This document shows, piece by piece, positions 16,444 through 24,911 of a stretch of DNA of 64,000 bases. The stretch spans positions 62,001 to 126,000 of the forward strand of contig NZ_BMFV01000005.1 in NCBI RefSeq assembly GCF_014639255.1, given 5' to 3'. The translations under genes and the position numbers were made by a program. The notes below the pieces were generated by a model, which saw nothing but the letters and a program-made list of their open reading frames with translations, searched no databases and was not told the DNA's origin. The DNA is from Pullulanibacillus pueri. GTDB lineage: Bacteria > Bacillota > Bacilli > Bacillales > Sporolactobacillaceae. Every line of letters starts with the position of its first letter. Within the stretch, counting starts at the first letter, position 1.

Positions 16444-16581
16444 ATGTCAAAATCTTTGACGGTCGAGAAAAAATATGATGCTGATTGGATCGACCTAATA
16501 CTGACTGCTAAGAAAATGAATATAACAATTGATGAAATTAGGGCATTTTTAAAAATGTCTTCAAAGCACACGCCTTCTTGA
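16444..16581 (+). CDS. SinI-type anti-repressor small protein (45 aa)
   Basis: The 45-residue protein MSKSLTVEKKYDADWIDLIL... aligns well with the SinR-binding part of B. subtilis SinI. Trp15, Leu18, Ala22-Lys23, Asn26-Ile27, Glu31-Ile32-Arg33 and Leu36 fall where SinI has DQEWVELMVEAKEANISPEE and then IRKYL. SinI-family proteins sequester SinR/SlrR and thereby derepress biofilm matrix genes. An ideal AGGAGG lies 7 nt before the ATG. The gene follows a c-di-GMP riboswitch and is closed by a terminator. No sinR is adjacent, so the partner must be elsewhere. Confidence 0.85.
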   Translation: MSKSLTVEKKYDADWIDLILTAKKMNITIDEIRAFLKMSSKHTPS

Positions 16582-16634
16582 TCTATCCCTTTTTTCTTTT
16601 TGCCCTGACTTTTAAAAGTAAACCATACAAAGTT

Positions 16635-16665
16635 AAAAAACCATCTCACTAATAGGTGGTTTTTT
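16635..16665 (+). terminator. Rho-independent terminator of the sinI-like unit
   Basis: AAAAAACCATCT pairs with AGGTGGTTTTTT (one G-T) over a 7-nt loop; the 3' arm ends in six Ts. It makes the riboswitch plus sinI-like gene a one-gene transcript. Confidence 0.93.
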
Positions 16666-16794
16666 AACGTTGACTCCATTCGAAACGTTTATTGATATAT
16701 TGACGAGTGATATTAGAATGGGACAATTTCCTCATTTGGCTGATCTCCATAAGATAGTACTAGCAACATACGTGGTACACGAGGAGGTATCAAA

Positions 16795-17286
16795 ATGCAG
16801 TATCCAATGTACAGTCGCTTATCTGGCCACTATCCTACCCATGATCAGGCATATCCAATCACTGACACCCGCATGTATGGATGGAATTTAGGTCAATTAA
16901 CACCACTTTTAGGGATGGGAAGCTCACTTGCACATTCAATGGGTTATGGCAATTTAGGCAAAATGTTAGGCACTGCCAATCAATTTATGGGGAATCTCCC
17001 TTCGATGTTACCGCAAGGCTGGGGGACATCCATGAATACTCCAAATCCGCTGAACCCATTAACCTGGGGCAACATGTCACCTACCGTTCCTCAAGCAGGC
17101 TGGGGTAATTCTAGCGGCTTCGGCTGGCTAAGCCCGTTATTCAATGGCACGATTCCATCGACTGGCTACAACGGTGGGCCCCTCCAAAATACAGGCACTC
17201 CCCCCTTTGGAACACAGCCTTTCTTTCCACAGGGACCAGCCCCTACTCAAGGCAATTGGCCTGGTTATGGCTATGGATTTTTTTAG
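16795..17286 (+). CDS. Low-complexity G/P/N/Y/W-rich protein, possibly spore coat or matrix structural protein
   Basis: The 163-residue protein has no domain I recognise. The first 30 residues are Tyr/His-rich (MQYPMYSRLSGHYPTHDQAY); the rest is rich in Gly, Pro, Asn, Met and aromatic residues and ends GNWPGYGYGFF. There is no signal peptide, cysteine or membrane helix. Such composition is common in Bacillales spore coat or exosporium proteins. A CATAAGATA at 16748-16756 fits the -10 element of mother-cell sigma factors (CATAnnnTA), but no matching -35 is seen. AGGAGG precedes the ATG. It lies just downstream of the sinI-like unit but has its own transcription. Confidence 0.65.
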   Translation: MQYPMYSRLSGHYPTHDQAYPITDTRMYGWNLGQLTPLLGMGSSLAHSMGYGNLGKMLGTANQFMGNLPSMLPQGWGTSMNTPNPLNPLTWGNMSPTVPQAGWGNSSGFGWLSPLFNGTIPSTGYNGGPLQNTGTPPFGTQPFFPQGPAPTQGNWPGYGYGFF

Positions 17287-17426
17287 TGCGTGATCAGACT
17301 CTCGTTTATCAAAAATCGGGGGTCTTTCATTTTTTTACAGCTTCTTCTTTTTTCAACCATTCGCACCAAATAAAACCCATAGAGTTGGTCATAATAACGT
17401 TAAGCATCATTTGAGAAGGTGAATGC

Positions 17427-17744
17427 ATGTTTAAAAAATCTAAAAAGAAGATGCCGAACCACCAATTAACGACTCAAGACAACCATCCGATTGCCCATGA
17501 GCTACATGTCAATATACATAAAGTCAAAACAGATCTTGGTGAGAGCTCAGACCTTGTTGTACGGACCTTTCACCTCGCTGGACAAACCGATATTACTATT
17601 GGACTTCTCTATCTTGAGGGTCTTATTGACCAAACCGCTGTTCAAGAATTTATTCTTGGTTCATTAATGACAAAATTACAGAATACCTTTAAGGGCAAAA
17701 AAATCAATCAAAAAAAGCGATGGCTCCCCTTAGTCACTAAGTGA
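17427..17744 (+). pseudogene. N-terminal fragment of a GerA-family spore germination receptor subunit
   Basis: The 105-residue frame contains VNIHKVKTDLGESSDLVVRT, then ITIGLLYLEGLIDQTAVQEF, the characteristic N-terminal domain 1 of GerAA-type germinant-receptor subunits, which are normally about 480-520 residues with a C-terminal membrane domain. The frame ends at a stop after ...QKKRWLPLVTK, and no membrane domain follows before the convergent gene at 17853. It has a start context (GAGAAGGTGAATGCATG), so it could be a relic of a deleted gerA operon or a stand-alone domain that is still made. I favour a remnant. Confidence 0.65.
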
Positions 17745-17852
17745 AAGACCTTCCCTCTTAGAAGTATCGAATCAATCTTTTCAATATGAACTGCAATTAA
17801 TAGGGGTCAGACTGTGCCCTAAATGGCTATAGCCCGACCCTTACACCCCTGC

Positions 17853-19799
17853 CTATTCTACCGTTTTAGTAAGTGCTCGTATTTCCTCTAAACACTGTGG
17901 GTTTTCCAGTGCTGAAAGGTCTCCTCCTTTTTGTTGGAGATAAGCTGATTTTATGGCACGCCTCATGACCTTCGCATTTCTCGTTTTAGGAAGTTCACTC
18001 AAAAAGTGAACGACCTTTGGAGCAATAGCCTTCCCTAATTTCCTCGTTGCTAGATCAAGTATTTCTTCTTGGATCATCGTGAAATCCAAGGTTCTCACTT
18101 TCAATACAATAAACGCTACAGGGATTTCTCCTTTTATCTCATCCGGTACGCCAATAATGGCTGATTCCAATACATCTGGATGTTCGACTAAAATGCTTTC
18201 AATTTCTGCAGGTCCTATGCGTTTGCCGGCAACATTTAAGGTATCATCTGACCGACCCGTAATGGTATAAAAACCCTCACTATCTTTGATGACCCAGTCG
18301 CCATGCACCCATGTTTCTTTCCATCTGCTCCAATAAGTCTGTTCATACCGTTCATTATCTTGGTAAAAGCCATTTGTCATGCCGACCCAAGGTTGTTTCA
18401 GCACCAGTTCACCCACTTCATCTCGCACAGGTTGCCCGCTCTTATCATAGACTTCGACATCCATTCCCGGCAGTGCCGCATTAAAGGTCATAGGAGAAAT
18501 GGGTTTCACAAGTACATTGCCTAATATACCTCCAGACACTTCTGTTCCTCCTGAAAAATTAACAATAGGAACCTTTTTCTTGCAGACTTGTTCGAATAAC
18601 CACATCCATGGCCCATTATTCCACGGCTCTCCCGTTGAACCAATCATTTTCAATGTCGATAGATTGCGCTCACTTACCCAGTGATCCCCTTTGGCCATTA
18701 ACGAACGTATCAATGTTGGGGAAATGCCTAAATGAGTCACCCGATGCTTCTCGACCACATCCCATAAACGATCAGGCTCGGGGTAATCAGGCGTGCCTTC
18801 AAACACCACAATTCTTGCTCCATTCATCAAGCCACCAAAAACGAGAAAAGGTCCCATCATCCAGCCCATATCGGTATACCAGAATAAAGTATCCTCCTGC
18901 GCCACATCCATGCCTATTCCAGCATCAAAAGCTGCCTTAATTGGAAAACCATGATGAGTATGAAGCGCTCCCTTTGGCCTTCCCGTTGTCCCAGATGTAT
19001 ACAGAAGCATAAGAGGATCATAGCCATGGGTATGCTCTGTGTTGAAATCGCTTTCATTTTGTCGGAGCGTTTCCCACTCGACATCCCGACCTTCATTCCA
19101 AGGCACAATGCTCTTGGTCCGCCGCACGACAATAACCTTTTCGATAGAAGGGCATTCTGCAACGGCTTTATCCGCTTCTTCCTTTAAAACGATTTCCTTG
19201 CCTCTTCGATAAAACCCATCAGCCGTAATCAACCATTTAGCGCCAGCCGCACTTATTCTTTTAGCCACTGCATCCGCTTTATAACCTGAGAAAGCAGGAG
19301 AAAAAACAGCCCCCATTTTACCTATCGCCAGCATAGCAATCACGGTCTCCGGGAGCATAGGCATATAAAGTGTGACAATATCGCCTGATTGAACCCCCAT
19401 TTTCTTAAGCCCATTGGCTACTTTATTCATCTCTTTATATAATTCAGTGAAGGTATACGTCAGAACCTCGCCATCGTCTCCTTCCCAAATAAGAGCAGAT
19501 TTCTGCTTAGTAGTCGCATTTAATGCCCATTTGTCAACACTATTATAAGTGGCGTTGGTCCTTCCATCCACAAACCACTCAGGATATTTTATTCCTTTTG
19601 ATAGGTCGAGTGATTGACTGTAAGGTGTAAACCAATGGATATCAAGCTCCTGAACCGCTTCATCCCAAAACCAACCGATATCCTCAACCGTCCTTTGATG
19701 AAACGTATCATAATCTGTATATCCTAATGCATTCATCCAATTGTAAAGACGCGTCGCTTGTTTTTCATCCTCACTGGGAAACCATACTGCATTTGGCAA
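17853..19799 (-). CDS. AMP-forming acyl-CoA synthetase related to acetyl-/acetoacetyl-CoA synthetases
   Basis: The 648-residue ANL-family ligase has an ACAS-type N-terminal region, P-loop-like LLYTSGTTGRPKGALHTHHG, WYTDMGWMMGP, GSTGEPWN, the hinge-containing GRSDDTLNVAGKRIGPAEIE, and the catalytic lysine region LPKTRNAKVMRR. Where acetyl-CoA synthetase has WWQTETG this protein has FSGGTEVSGG, so the substrate may not be acetate. Its proximity to a pathway yielding acetoacetate and to a methylmalonyl-CoA epimerase-like gene makes acetoacetate or propionate plausible. The start is TTG after GGAGGAGGG. Transcribed alone. Confidence 0.88.
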   Translation of the reverse strand: MPNAVWFPSEDEKQATRLYNWMNALGYTDYDTFHQRTVEDIGWFWDEAVQELDIHWFTPYSQSLDLSKGIKYPEWFVDGRTNATYNSVDKWALNATTKQKSALIWEGDDGEVLTYTFTELYKEMNKVANGLKKMGVQSGDIVTLYMPMLPETVIAMLAIGKMGAVFSPAFSGYKADAVAKRISAAGAKWLITADGFYRRGKEIVLKEEADKAVAECPSIEKVIVVRRTKSIVPWNEGRDVEWETLRQNESDFNTEHTHGYDPLMLLYTSGTTGRPKGALHTHHGFPIKAAFDAGIGMDVAQEDTLFWYTDMGWMMGPFLVFGGLMNGARIVVFEGTPDYPEPDRLWDVVEKHRVTHLGISPTLIRSLMAKGDHWVSERNLSTLKMIGSTGEPWNNGPWMWLFEQVCKKKVPIVNFSGGTEVSGGILGNVLVKPISPMTFNAALPGMDVEVYDKSGQPVRDEVGELVLKQPWVGMTNGFYQDNERYEQTYWSRWKETWVHGDWVIKDSEGFYTITGRSDDTLNVAGKRIGPAEIESILVEHPDVLESAIIGVPDEIKGEIPVAFIVLKVRTLDFTMIQEEILDLATRKLGKAIAPKVVHFLSELPKTRNAKVMRRAIKSAYLQQKGGDLSALENPQCLEEIRALTKTVE

Positions 19800-19938
19800 T
19801 GAAGACCCTCCTCCACCATAAAATTATGAATTTTTCACACCATTATTATAACACAGTAAACCGCTTCATTATTTTAGAAACCTTAGTAAAATGACTATGT
19901 TAGAATAGAGCCATGAATGTATGTGAGGTGACATTGTT

Positions 19939-20367
19939 ATGGAAAAAGTACTGGATCATATTGGTATAGCTGTTCGAGATCTTGAATACAGTATTAATTT
20001 TTATAAAAATGTATTAGGTGGCACGTTGATTGATCGCTATAGAAGCGAAGCTAAGGGCGTCGAGAGTGAAATTGCCATAATGGACGTTAACGGCACTCGG
20101 ACAGAATTATTGTTACCGACAAACAACAAAACCTCTCCTATCTCCCTGTTCATAAGGATGAAAGGCAAAGGTGTTCACCATGTCGCTTATCGTGTTGAGG
20201 ACCTCGATAAAGCAATAGAAGATTTAAAACAACAAGGGATTCGCGTGATGGAGAATTCATTACGGGTAAATAAGCACGGAAGACGTTTAATCTATTTGAA
20301 TCCAGCAGATACAGAAGGAACGATTATAGAATACTGTGATTATCCTTTTCAAAAAGACATTCATTGA
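19939..20367 (+). CDS. VOC-fold protein, probably methylmalonyl-CoA epimerase
   Basis: The 142-residue single VOC domain has metal-ligand positions in LDHIGIAVRDLEYSINFY, in KGVHHVAYRVEDLDKAIEDL, and the terminal Glu in GTIIEYCDYP. The layout (short protein, GVHHVAY, HGRRLIYLNPADTEG) fits methylmalonyl-CoA epimerase better than glyoxalase I. It would interconvert (2S)- and (2R)-methylmalonyl-CoA in propionyl-CoA use. No mutase genes are in the window, so the assignment rests on sequence pattern and proximity to acyl-CoA genes. GTGAGGTGA precedes the ATG. Confidence 0.75.
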   Translation: MEKVLDHIGIAVRDLEYSINFYKNVLGGTLIDRYRSEAKGVESEIAIMDVNGTRTELLLPTNNKTSPISLFIRMKGKGVHHVAYRVEDLDKAIEDLKQQGIRVMENSLRVNKHGRRLIYLNPADTEGTIIEYCDYPFQKDIH

Positions 20368-20393
20368 TTAAAAAGAAGCAATAGTGTTATTAT
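20364..20393 (+). promoter_or_regulatory. Candidate promoter of the thiamine (thi) operon
   Basis: TTGATT (20364-20369), 18-bp spacer, TATTAT (20388-20393). The -35 box overlaps the stop codon of the preceding epimerase gene. It is the nearest promoter-like pair upstream of the TPP aptamer. Confidence 0.55.
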
Positions 20394-20455
20394 AAAGAAA
20401 ACAATCATAAAATGTGCATGAGCAGAATTTGCCGGCACCACTTTTAATATAAGTT

Positions 20456-20544
20456 CTCTACTAGGGGTGCCCTTTATGGGCTGAGACAGAGGAAATCTGA
20501 ACCCTTGAACCTGATCTGGTTGATACCAGCGTAGGAAAGTGGAG
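20456..20544 (+). ncRNA. TPP (THI-element) riboswitch
   Basis: The THI box is complete: AGGGGTGC, GGGCTGAGACAGAGGAAATC, ACCCTTGAACCTGATCTGG, and ATACCAGCGTAGGAAAGTGG. Helix P1 forms between CTCTACT (20456-20462) and AGTGGAG (20538-20544). Part of the 3' P1 strand, GGAAAGTGG (20534-20542), is perfectly complementary to CCACTTTCC (20596-20604) in the downstream terminator. This gives a readable switch: TPP-bound P1 frees the terminator, and without TPP the antiterminator forms. It controls the tenI-thiOSGF genes. Confidence 0.96.
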
Positions 20545-20592
20545 TATGAGAGAATCATATTCTTTTCGTCTATGTCTCTCTGTCTACTCAGA

Positions 20593-20625
20593 AGACCACT
20601 TTCCAATTGGAGAGTGGTCTTTTTT
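20593..20625 (+). terminator. TPP-riboswitch-controlled intrinsic terminator
   Basis: AGACCACTTTCC pairs with GGAGAGTGGTCT (one G-T pair) across an AATT loop, followed by a T-run. Its 5' arm is sequestered by riboswitch bases 20534-20542 in the alternative fold. Confidence 0.93.
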
Positions 20626-20968
20626 CATTGGCTTTTTTCAAGCAGATTGTTTTTCTCAGGACCATGCATTTGAGGAATTGACGTCCATTTCGGCATAACG
20701 TATCTCGCGCTTTGCGCTCAATCCATTTGACAGCAGTCGCTGCGTTTTGTTAGCCAGCTACTCCTTTAGTACGAGCGCAACGCTCTTTTGTGAGTTTCGC
20801 TCTAGTTATGTGCGCCATTTGGAAGTTGTGGCTGGCTTTAGTGCGGGCGGCAACCGCTTTATCAGTCAGCACCCTCTTTTGTGCGCGTGCTCGTTATGAC
20901 GCAATCTATATCAATAGCAACAAACGCTGTGAACCCAGCCTTTTATATGTCCAAGAAAGGAGGTCTTA
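20626..20968 (+). other. Gene-free, hairpin-rich leader between the TPP terminator and tenI
   Basis: About 340 nt with no believable gene. It contains several small self-complementary runs (GCGCTTTGCGC near 20709, GAGCGCAACGCTC near 20774, GCGGCAACCGC near 20847) separated by T-rich segments. It does not match repeat families A, B or C in this window. It may be another dispersed repeat or the decayed remains of a lost gene; tenA, which precedes tenI in B. subtilis, is absent. Confidence 0.5.
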
Positions 20969-21580
20969 TTGTTGAAACAGCTCCATGTGATTTCGAATGG
21001 AAAGCTGCCTTATGAACGCTTTCTTTCCATTGTGGAGAGCATCCATCCCTATGTTTCTGCTATCCATCTTCGTGAAAAACGCGCTTCAGATACTGAACTT
21101 GATCAGTGGATTCAAGGCATGATCCATAAGGGCATTCCGAAACAAAAAATAATCATCAATAGTCGAAGTGAATTAGCTGGCCGTTATAAACTCGGGGGTG
21201 TGCATTTACCTGCTCACTATGGCTCCCTTCAAGAAATCAAGCAAAAGTATCCCTTTTTAAAAGTCGGTGTTTCCGTTCATCAATTATCGGAAGCCCTTTA
21301 CTATCAAGAAACTGGAGCCGATTATCTTTTCTTTGGCAATGTCTATGAAACAACTTGTAAGCCTGGCCTCGCAGGAAAAGGGTTAGAAACGTTAAGTGCC
21401 ATTATCACTTCCGTTTCCATCCCGGTCATTGCCATCGGAGGTGTGATCCCCGCTCGTGTTCCTGAACTTTTTGAGCAAGGTGCCTCTGGCATGGCCGTGA
21501 TGTCCGGGATTATGGAGGCTAAAGATCCTTTAGAAGCTGTCAAAGACTACCAAGCCTATCACATACAGAAAGAGGTGTAA
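20969..21580 (+). CDS. tenI: Thiazole tautomerase TenI
   Basis: The 203-residue TIM-barrel protein of the ThiE/TenI family has HLREKRASDTELDQWI, GVHLPAHYG, VGVSVHQLSEALYYQETGAD, and FFGNVYETTCKPGLAGKGL with the phosphate-binding IAIGGVIPARVPEL. It lacks the pyrophosphate-binding pattern of true thiamine phosphate synthase, and its neighbours are thiO/S/G/F, so it should aromatise the ThiG product. AAAGGAGG lies upstream; TTG at 20969 or 20972 are both possible. First gene of the thi operon. Confidence 0.9.
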   Translation: MLKQLHVISNGKLPYERFLSIVESIHPYVSAIHLREKRASDTELDQWIQGMIHKGIPKQKIIINSRSELAGRYKLGGVHLPAHYGSLQEIKQKYPFLKVGVSVHQLSEALYYQETGADYLFFGNVYETTCKPGLAGKGLETLSAIITSVSIPVIAIGGVIPARVPELFEQGASGMAVMSGIMEAKDPLEAVKDYQAYHIQKEV

Positions 21581-21583
21581 TCG

Positions 21584-22723
21584 ATGAAACCGAAGCAGTT
21601 TGATGCCATTATTATTGGTGGTGGTGTTATGGGGTGTTCCATCGCCTATCAATTATCTAAGCGAAAGAAAAAAGTTCTGCTTTTAGAAAAAAATCAGATT
21701 GGCTGTGAAGCTTCAAGTGCAGCCGCTGGTATGCTCGGTGTCCAAGCGGAGCTAGAGGCCCATGATCCTCTTTTCGAGCTCGCTAAATCAAGTCGGGCGC
21801 TGTTTTCATCCCTTGCCTCAGAAATTAAGGCACTTACACATATCGATATTGAACTCATCCATAATGGTCAACTAAAAATGGCGCAGAATGAAGAACAAGT
21901 CGAGTCTTTAAAAGCGATAGGTGATTGGCAGCGTTCGATAGGCGAAGAAGCGATTTGGCTAGATAGAGAGGCCTTGTTAAATCTCGAGCCTTGTTTATCA
22001 GAGAATCTGCATGGTGCGCTCTATTTTCCAAAAGAGGGCCAGGTCTATGCTCCCAATTTGACACAAGGATTTGCCAAAGCCTCTGCACTTTTGGGGACAA
22101 AAATCCGGGAATATTGTGAAGTGCAAAGTCTTATTCTCTCTCATCACACCGTCCAAGGAGTCAGAACTCTTTTAGGTGATTTTTATGCGGAGACCATCAT
22201 TGTTGCAACAGGAGCATGGTCAGGTCAATGGTTACCTCAGGAACTCCAACAAAAACAGCCGCTTTATCCCGTAAAGGGGGAAGCTTTTTCATTAACCACA
22301 CACGCGCCCTTTATTAAAAGAACGCTTTTTACAAAGGGGTGCTATATTGTCCCAAAAAGAGGCGGCCAACTCCTTGTTGGGGCGACAATGCATGCCCATA
22401 CTTTTGATAAATCCGTCTCGCTTCAGGGACTTTCATCGCTGATGAATAAGGCCAAAGAGATTCTCCCCATTATCGAAACCGCCACAATGGATCGCTTTTG
22501 GTCAGGGATCCGTCCGATGACACAAGATGGTTTTCCTTATCTCGGAGAGCACCCTGATATCGACCGGTTGTTTATCGCTACCGGTCATTACCGTAATGGT
22601 ATTTTATTGAGCCCTATCACAGGTCAGTTGATCGCCGAAATGGTCACAGATCAGCGTCTCTCTGTACCTTTAAATGACTTTCGCATCAACCGTCATATCG
22701 ATACTCAGGAGGTCTTAACATGA
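21584..22723 (+). CDS. thiO: Glycine oxidase ThiO
   Basis: The 379-residue DAO-family flavoenzyme has an N-terminal FAD-binding AIIIGGGVMGCSIAYQLSKR with the acidic ribose-binding end of strand 2 (LLLEK), then SSAAAGMLG, and a C-terminal GHYRNGILLSPITGQLIAE. It oxidises glycine to iminoglycine (dehydroglycine), a precursor of the thiazole ring. It is 3 nt after tenI and overlaps thiS by 4 nt. Confidence 0.93.
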   Translation: MKPKQFDAIIIGGGVMGCSIAYQLSKRKKKVLLLEKNQIGCEASSAAAGMLGVQAELEAHDPLFELAKSSRALFSSLASEIKALTHIDIELIHNGQLKMAQNEEQVESLKAIGDWQRSIGEEAIWLDREALLNLEPCLSENLHGALYFPKEGQVYAPNLTQGFAKASALLGTKIREYCEVQSLILSHHTVQGVRTLLGDFYAETIIVATGAWSGQWLPQELQQKQPLYPVKGEAFSLTTHAPFIKRTLFTKGCYIVPKRGGQLLVGATMHAHTFDKSVSLQGLSSLMNKAKEILPIIETATMDRFWSGIRPMTQDGFPYLGEHPDIDRLFIATGHYRNGILLSPITGQLIAEMVTDQRLSVPLNDFRINRHIDTQEVLT

Positions 22724-22923
22724 CATTAATGATTAATGGCAAGACCATAGATGTTCCAAACTCGGTCCAGACTGTCGCGCAATTATTAGCTCACTTAAAA
22801 CTCGAGAAAAAGATCACTGTAGTCGAACTTAATCAGACCATCATTGATAAGTCATCTCAAGCTGAAACAGCCCTTACTCATGGGGATCGCGTTGAGATTG
22901 TGCATTTTATTGGAGGAGGATGA
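22720..22923 (+). CDS. thiS: Sulfur carrier protein ThiS
   Basis: The 67-residue ubiquitin-like protein ends [10 protein letters not shown]. The C-terminal Gly-Gly is adenylated by ThiF and converted to a thiocarboxylate that donates sulfur to the thiazole. The ATG overlaps the thiO stop (ATGA), and AGGAGG lies upstream inside thiO. Confidence 0.95.
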   Translation: MTLMINGKTIDVPNSVQTVAQLLAHLKLEKKITVVELNQTIIDKSSQAETALTHGDRVEIVHFIGGG

Positions 22924-22928
22924 TCAAC

Positions 22929-23702
22929 ATGTTAAAAATAGCAAACTATGAATTTCAATCGCATCTATTACTAGGAACAGGGAAGTACTCGGATTTCAAT
23001 TTACAAAAAAAGGCTGTCGAAGCCTCTGAAACAGAAATATTAACCTTTGCCGTGAGGAGAATGAATATTTTCGAAGCAGATCAGCCTAACTTTTTAGAGA
23101 TGATCGATGTCGATCAATATACACTTCTCCCCAATACCGCAGGGGCAAAAACGGCTGAAGAGGCTGTTCGTATTGCCAAGTTGGCAAAGGCTTCCGGATT
23201 ATGTGACATGATTAAGGTTGAAATTATTGGTGATCAAAAAACATTATTACCAGATCCTTTTGAAACGCTTAAAGCCTGTGAGATCCTTTTAAAAGAGGGC
23301 TTTATTGTCCTTCCTTACATTTCTGATGATGTCGTTTTGGCTAAGCGGTTACAGGAACTAGGGGTTCACGCTGTCATGCCTGGTGCTTCCCCTATTGGGT
23401 CCGGTCAAGGGATCCTCAACCCTGTTCATTTACAATTTATCATCCAACAGGCCACCGTACCTGTTATTGTAGATGCCGGGATCGGCTCTCCGGCCGATGC
23501 AGCTCTGGCGATGGAATTAGGGGCTGATGGTGTCCTTTTAAATACAGCGGTATCAGATGCCCAAGATCCCGTCAAAATGGCCTTAGCTATGAAACTCGCT
23601 GTTGAAGCCGGACGATATGGCTGCGCGGCTGGACGCATTCCAAAGAAAACTTATGCCAGTGCTAGCAGTCCGACGGAGGGAATGAGCACGGTTGAATCCT
23701 GA
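22929..23702 (+). CDS. thiG: Thiazole synthase ThiG
   Basis: The 257-residue TIM barrel has [20 protein letters not shown], then TFAVRRMN (ThiG-specific), [15 protein letters not shown] with the Schiff-base lysine region [22 protein letters not shown] and [20 protein letters not shown]. It condenses deoxyxylulose phosphate, dehydroglycine and ThiS thiocarboxylate. The ATG at 22929 gives proper spacing from GGAGGAGG; an ATG at 22920 abuts it. It overlaps thiF by 11 nt. Confidence 0.93.
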   Translation: MLKIANYEFQSHLLLGTGKYSDFNLQKKAVEASETEILTFAVRRMNIFEADQPNFLEMIDVDQYTLLPNTAGAKTAEEAVRIAKLAKASGLCDMIKVEIIGDQKTLLPDPFETLKACEILLKEGFIVLPYISDDVVLAKRLQELGVHAVMPGASPIGSGQGILNPVHLQFIIQQATVPVIVDAGIGSPADAALAMELGADGVLLNTAVSDAQDPVKMALAMKLAVEAGRYGCAAGRIPKKTYASASSPTEGMSTVES

Positions 23703-24717
23703 GAGATATTCAAGACAAACGCTTTTTAAGCCGATTGGGAAGCATGGCCAAGAAAAATTAAAACAATCTCGGGTGCTTGTCGTTGGTGCCGGAGCCTTAG
23801 GAACCAGCATTTCAGAGATGTTGGTTCGAGCAGGAGTGGGCCACCTTACCATTATTGATCGTGATTACGTCGATTGGAGTAACCTCCAAAGGCAACATTT
23901 ATATACAGAAAATGACGCCAAGCACCACCTTCCAAAGGCCATAGCTGCTGAAAGACGACTAAAAGAAGTGAATTCCGAGGTTTTCGTCCGTGGCGTGATT
24001 GCAGACTTAGATCACTTGATGATCGAAGAACAGTGTCAGGCTGTTGATTTAATCATTGATGCGACAGATAATTTCGAAACTCGAATGTTAATTAATGACA
24101 GTGCTCAAAAGTATAAAGTCCCCTGGATATACGGGGGATGTGTGGGTAGTACTGGCGTCACTTTTACTTTTGTCCCTGATCAGACACCTTGTCTGGCTTG
24201 TTTACTTGAAGCGATGCCTTTAGGTGGTGAAACCTGTGATACGGTGGGTATTATTAGCCCTACGGTGCAATACGTCACCACTCATCAGGCCACCGAGGCA
24301 TTAAAACTGCTCGTCCAAGATAATAGCTCGCTAAGAACTACCTTGCTGTTCTTTGATCTATGGAATAATGAACAATCGGCTATCGATGTCTCCTCCATGA
24401 AAAAGACCAACTGCCCTTCATGTGGGGAGGCACCAAGCTATCCTTATCTCAAAGGGGAGCAGCAAACGAAAACAGCGATTTTATGTGGGAGGGACAGTGT
24501 CCAAATCCGACCCCCAAGGCCAGTAAAGTTAAACTTAGAGGCCCTTGCTGAACGACTTTCTGTACTCAAAGGCAAAATCAAAGCTAATCCCTATTTAATT
24601 AACTTTGAGATCGATGGCTATCGACTCGTCATTTTCCAAGATGGGCGAACACTCGTACATGGGACAAAAGATATCGCGCTTTCTAAAACCCTATACAATC
24701 GTTATGTAGGGGGGTAG
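23692..24717 (+). CDS. thiF: ThiF/MoeB family adenylyltransferase
   Basis: The 341-residue E1-like enzyme has the nucleotide-binding [20 protein letters not shown], then [17 protein letters not shown] (catalytic Arg/Asn/Gln region) and [13 protein letters not shown]. Structural zinc cysteines occur in CLACLLE and CPSCGEAP. It adenylates ThiS. An extra C-terminal stretch of about 90 residues (after residue 250) is longer than minimal ThiF proteins. The start is TTG within thiG. Last gene of the operon; no thiD or tenA is present. Confidence 0.92.
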   Translation: MNPERYSRQTLFKPIGKHGQEKLKQSRVLVVGAGALGTSISEMLVRAGVGHLTIIDRDYVDWSNLQRQHLYTENDAKHHLPKAIAAERRLKEVNSEVFVRGVIADLDHLMIEEQCQAVDLIIDATDNFETRMLINDSAQKYKVPWIYGGCVGSTGVTFTFVPDQTPCLACLLEAMPLGGETCDTVGIISPTVQYVTTHQATEALKLLVQDNSSLRTTLLFFDLWNNEQSAIDVSSMKKTNCPSCGEAPSYPYLKGEQQTKTAILCGRDSVQIRPPRPVKLNLEALAERLSVLKGKIKANPYLINFEIDGYRLVIFQDGRTLVHGTKDIALSKTLYNRYVGG

Positions 24718-24820
24718 ATCCCATAAAGGATCTAAACCTCTCCCCTTCCGCTCACTTAGACTCCCTCCTTTAAATAGTGTCAGTGAGGGTTTATAAACGC
24801 TGATAGTATAAAAACAAAAA

Positions 24821-24865
24821 ACGCAGAAGCTCTCCCTTTCTCCTGAGTGCTTTCTGCGCTTTTTT
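24821..24865. terminator. Terminator between thiF and the convergent SDR gene
   Basis: CGCAGAAGC pairs with GCTTTCTGCG (one bulged T) and is followed by TTTTTT; the A-run before the hairpin lets it also serve the minus-strand gene ending at 24912. Confidence 0.85.
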
Positions 24866-24911
24866 AATTAAAGGAACTGAAGGAAGTGTCATGAGTGTCA
24901 AACAGCCGTCA

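Noticed and set aside
16748-16756. CATAAGATA as a SigK/SigE -10 element upstream of the G/P/N-rich gene
   Set aside because: It fits CATAnnnTA, but no -35 element stands at the right distance, so it is mentioned only within the gene entry.
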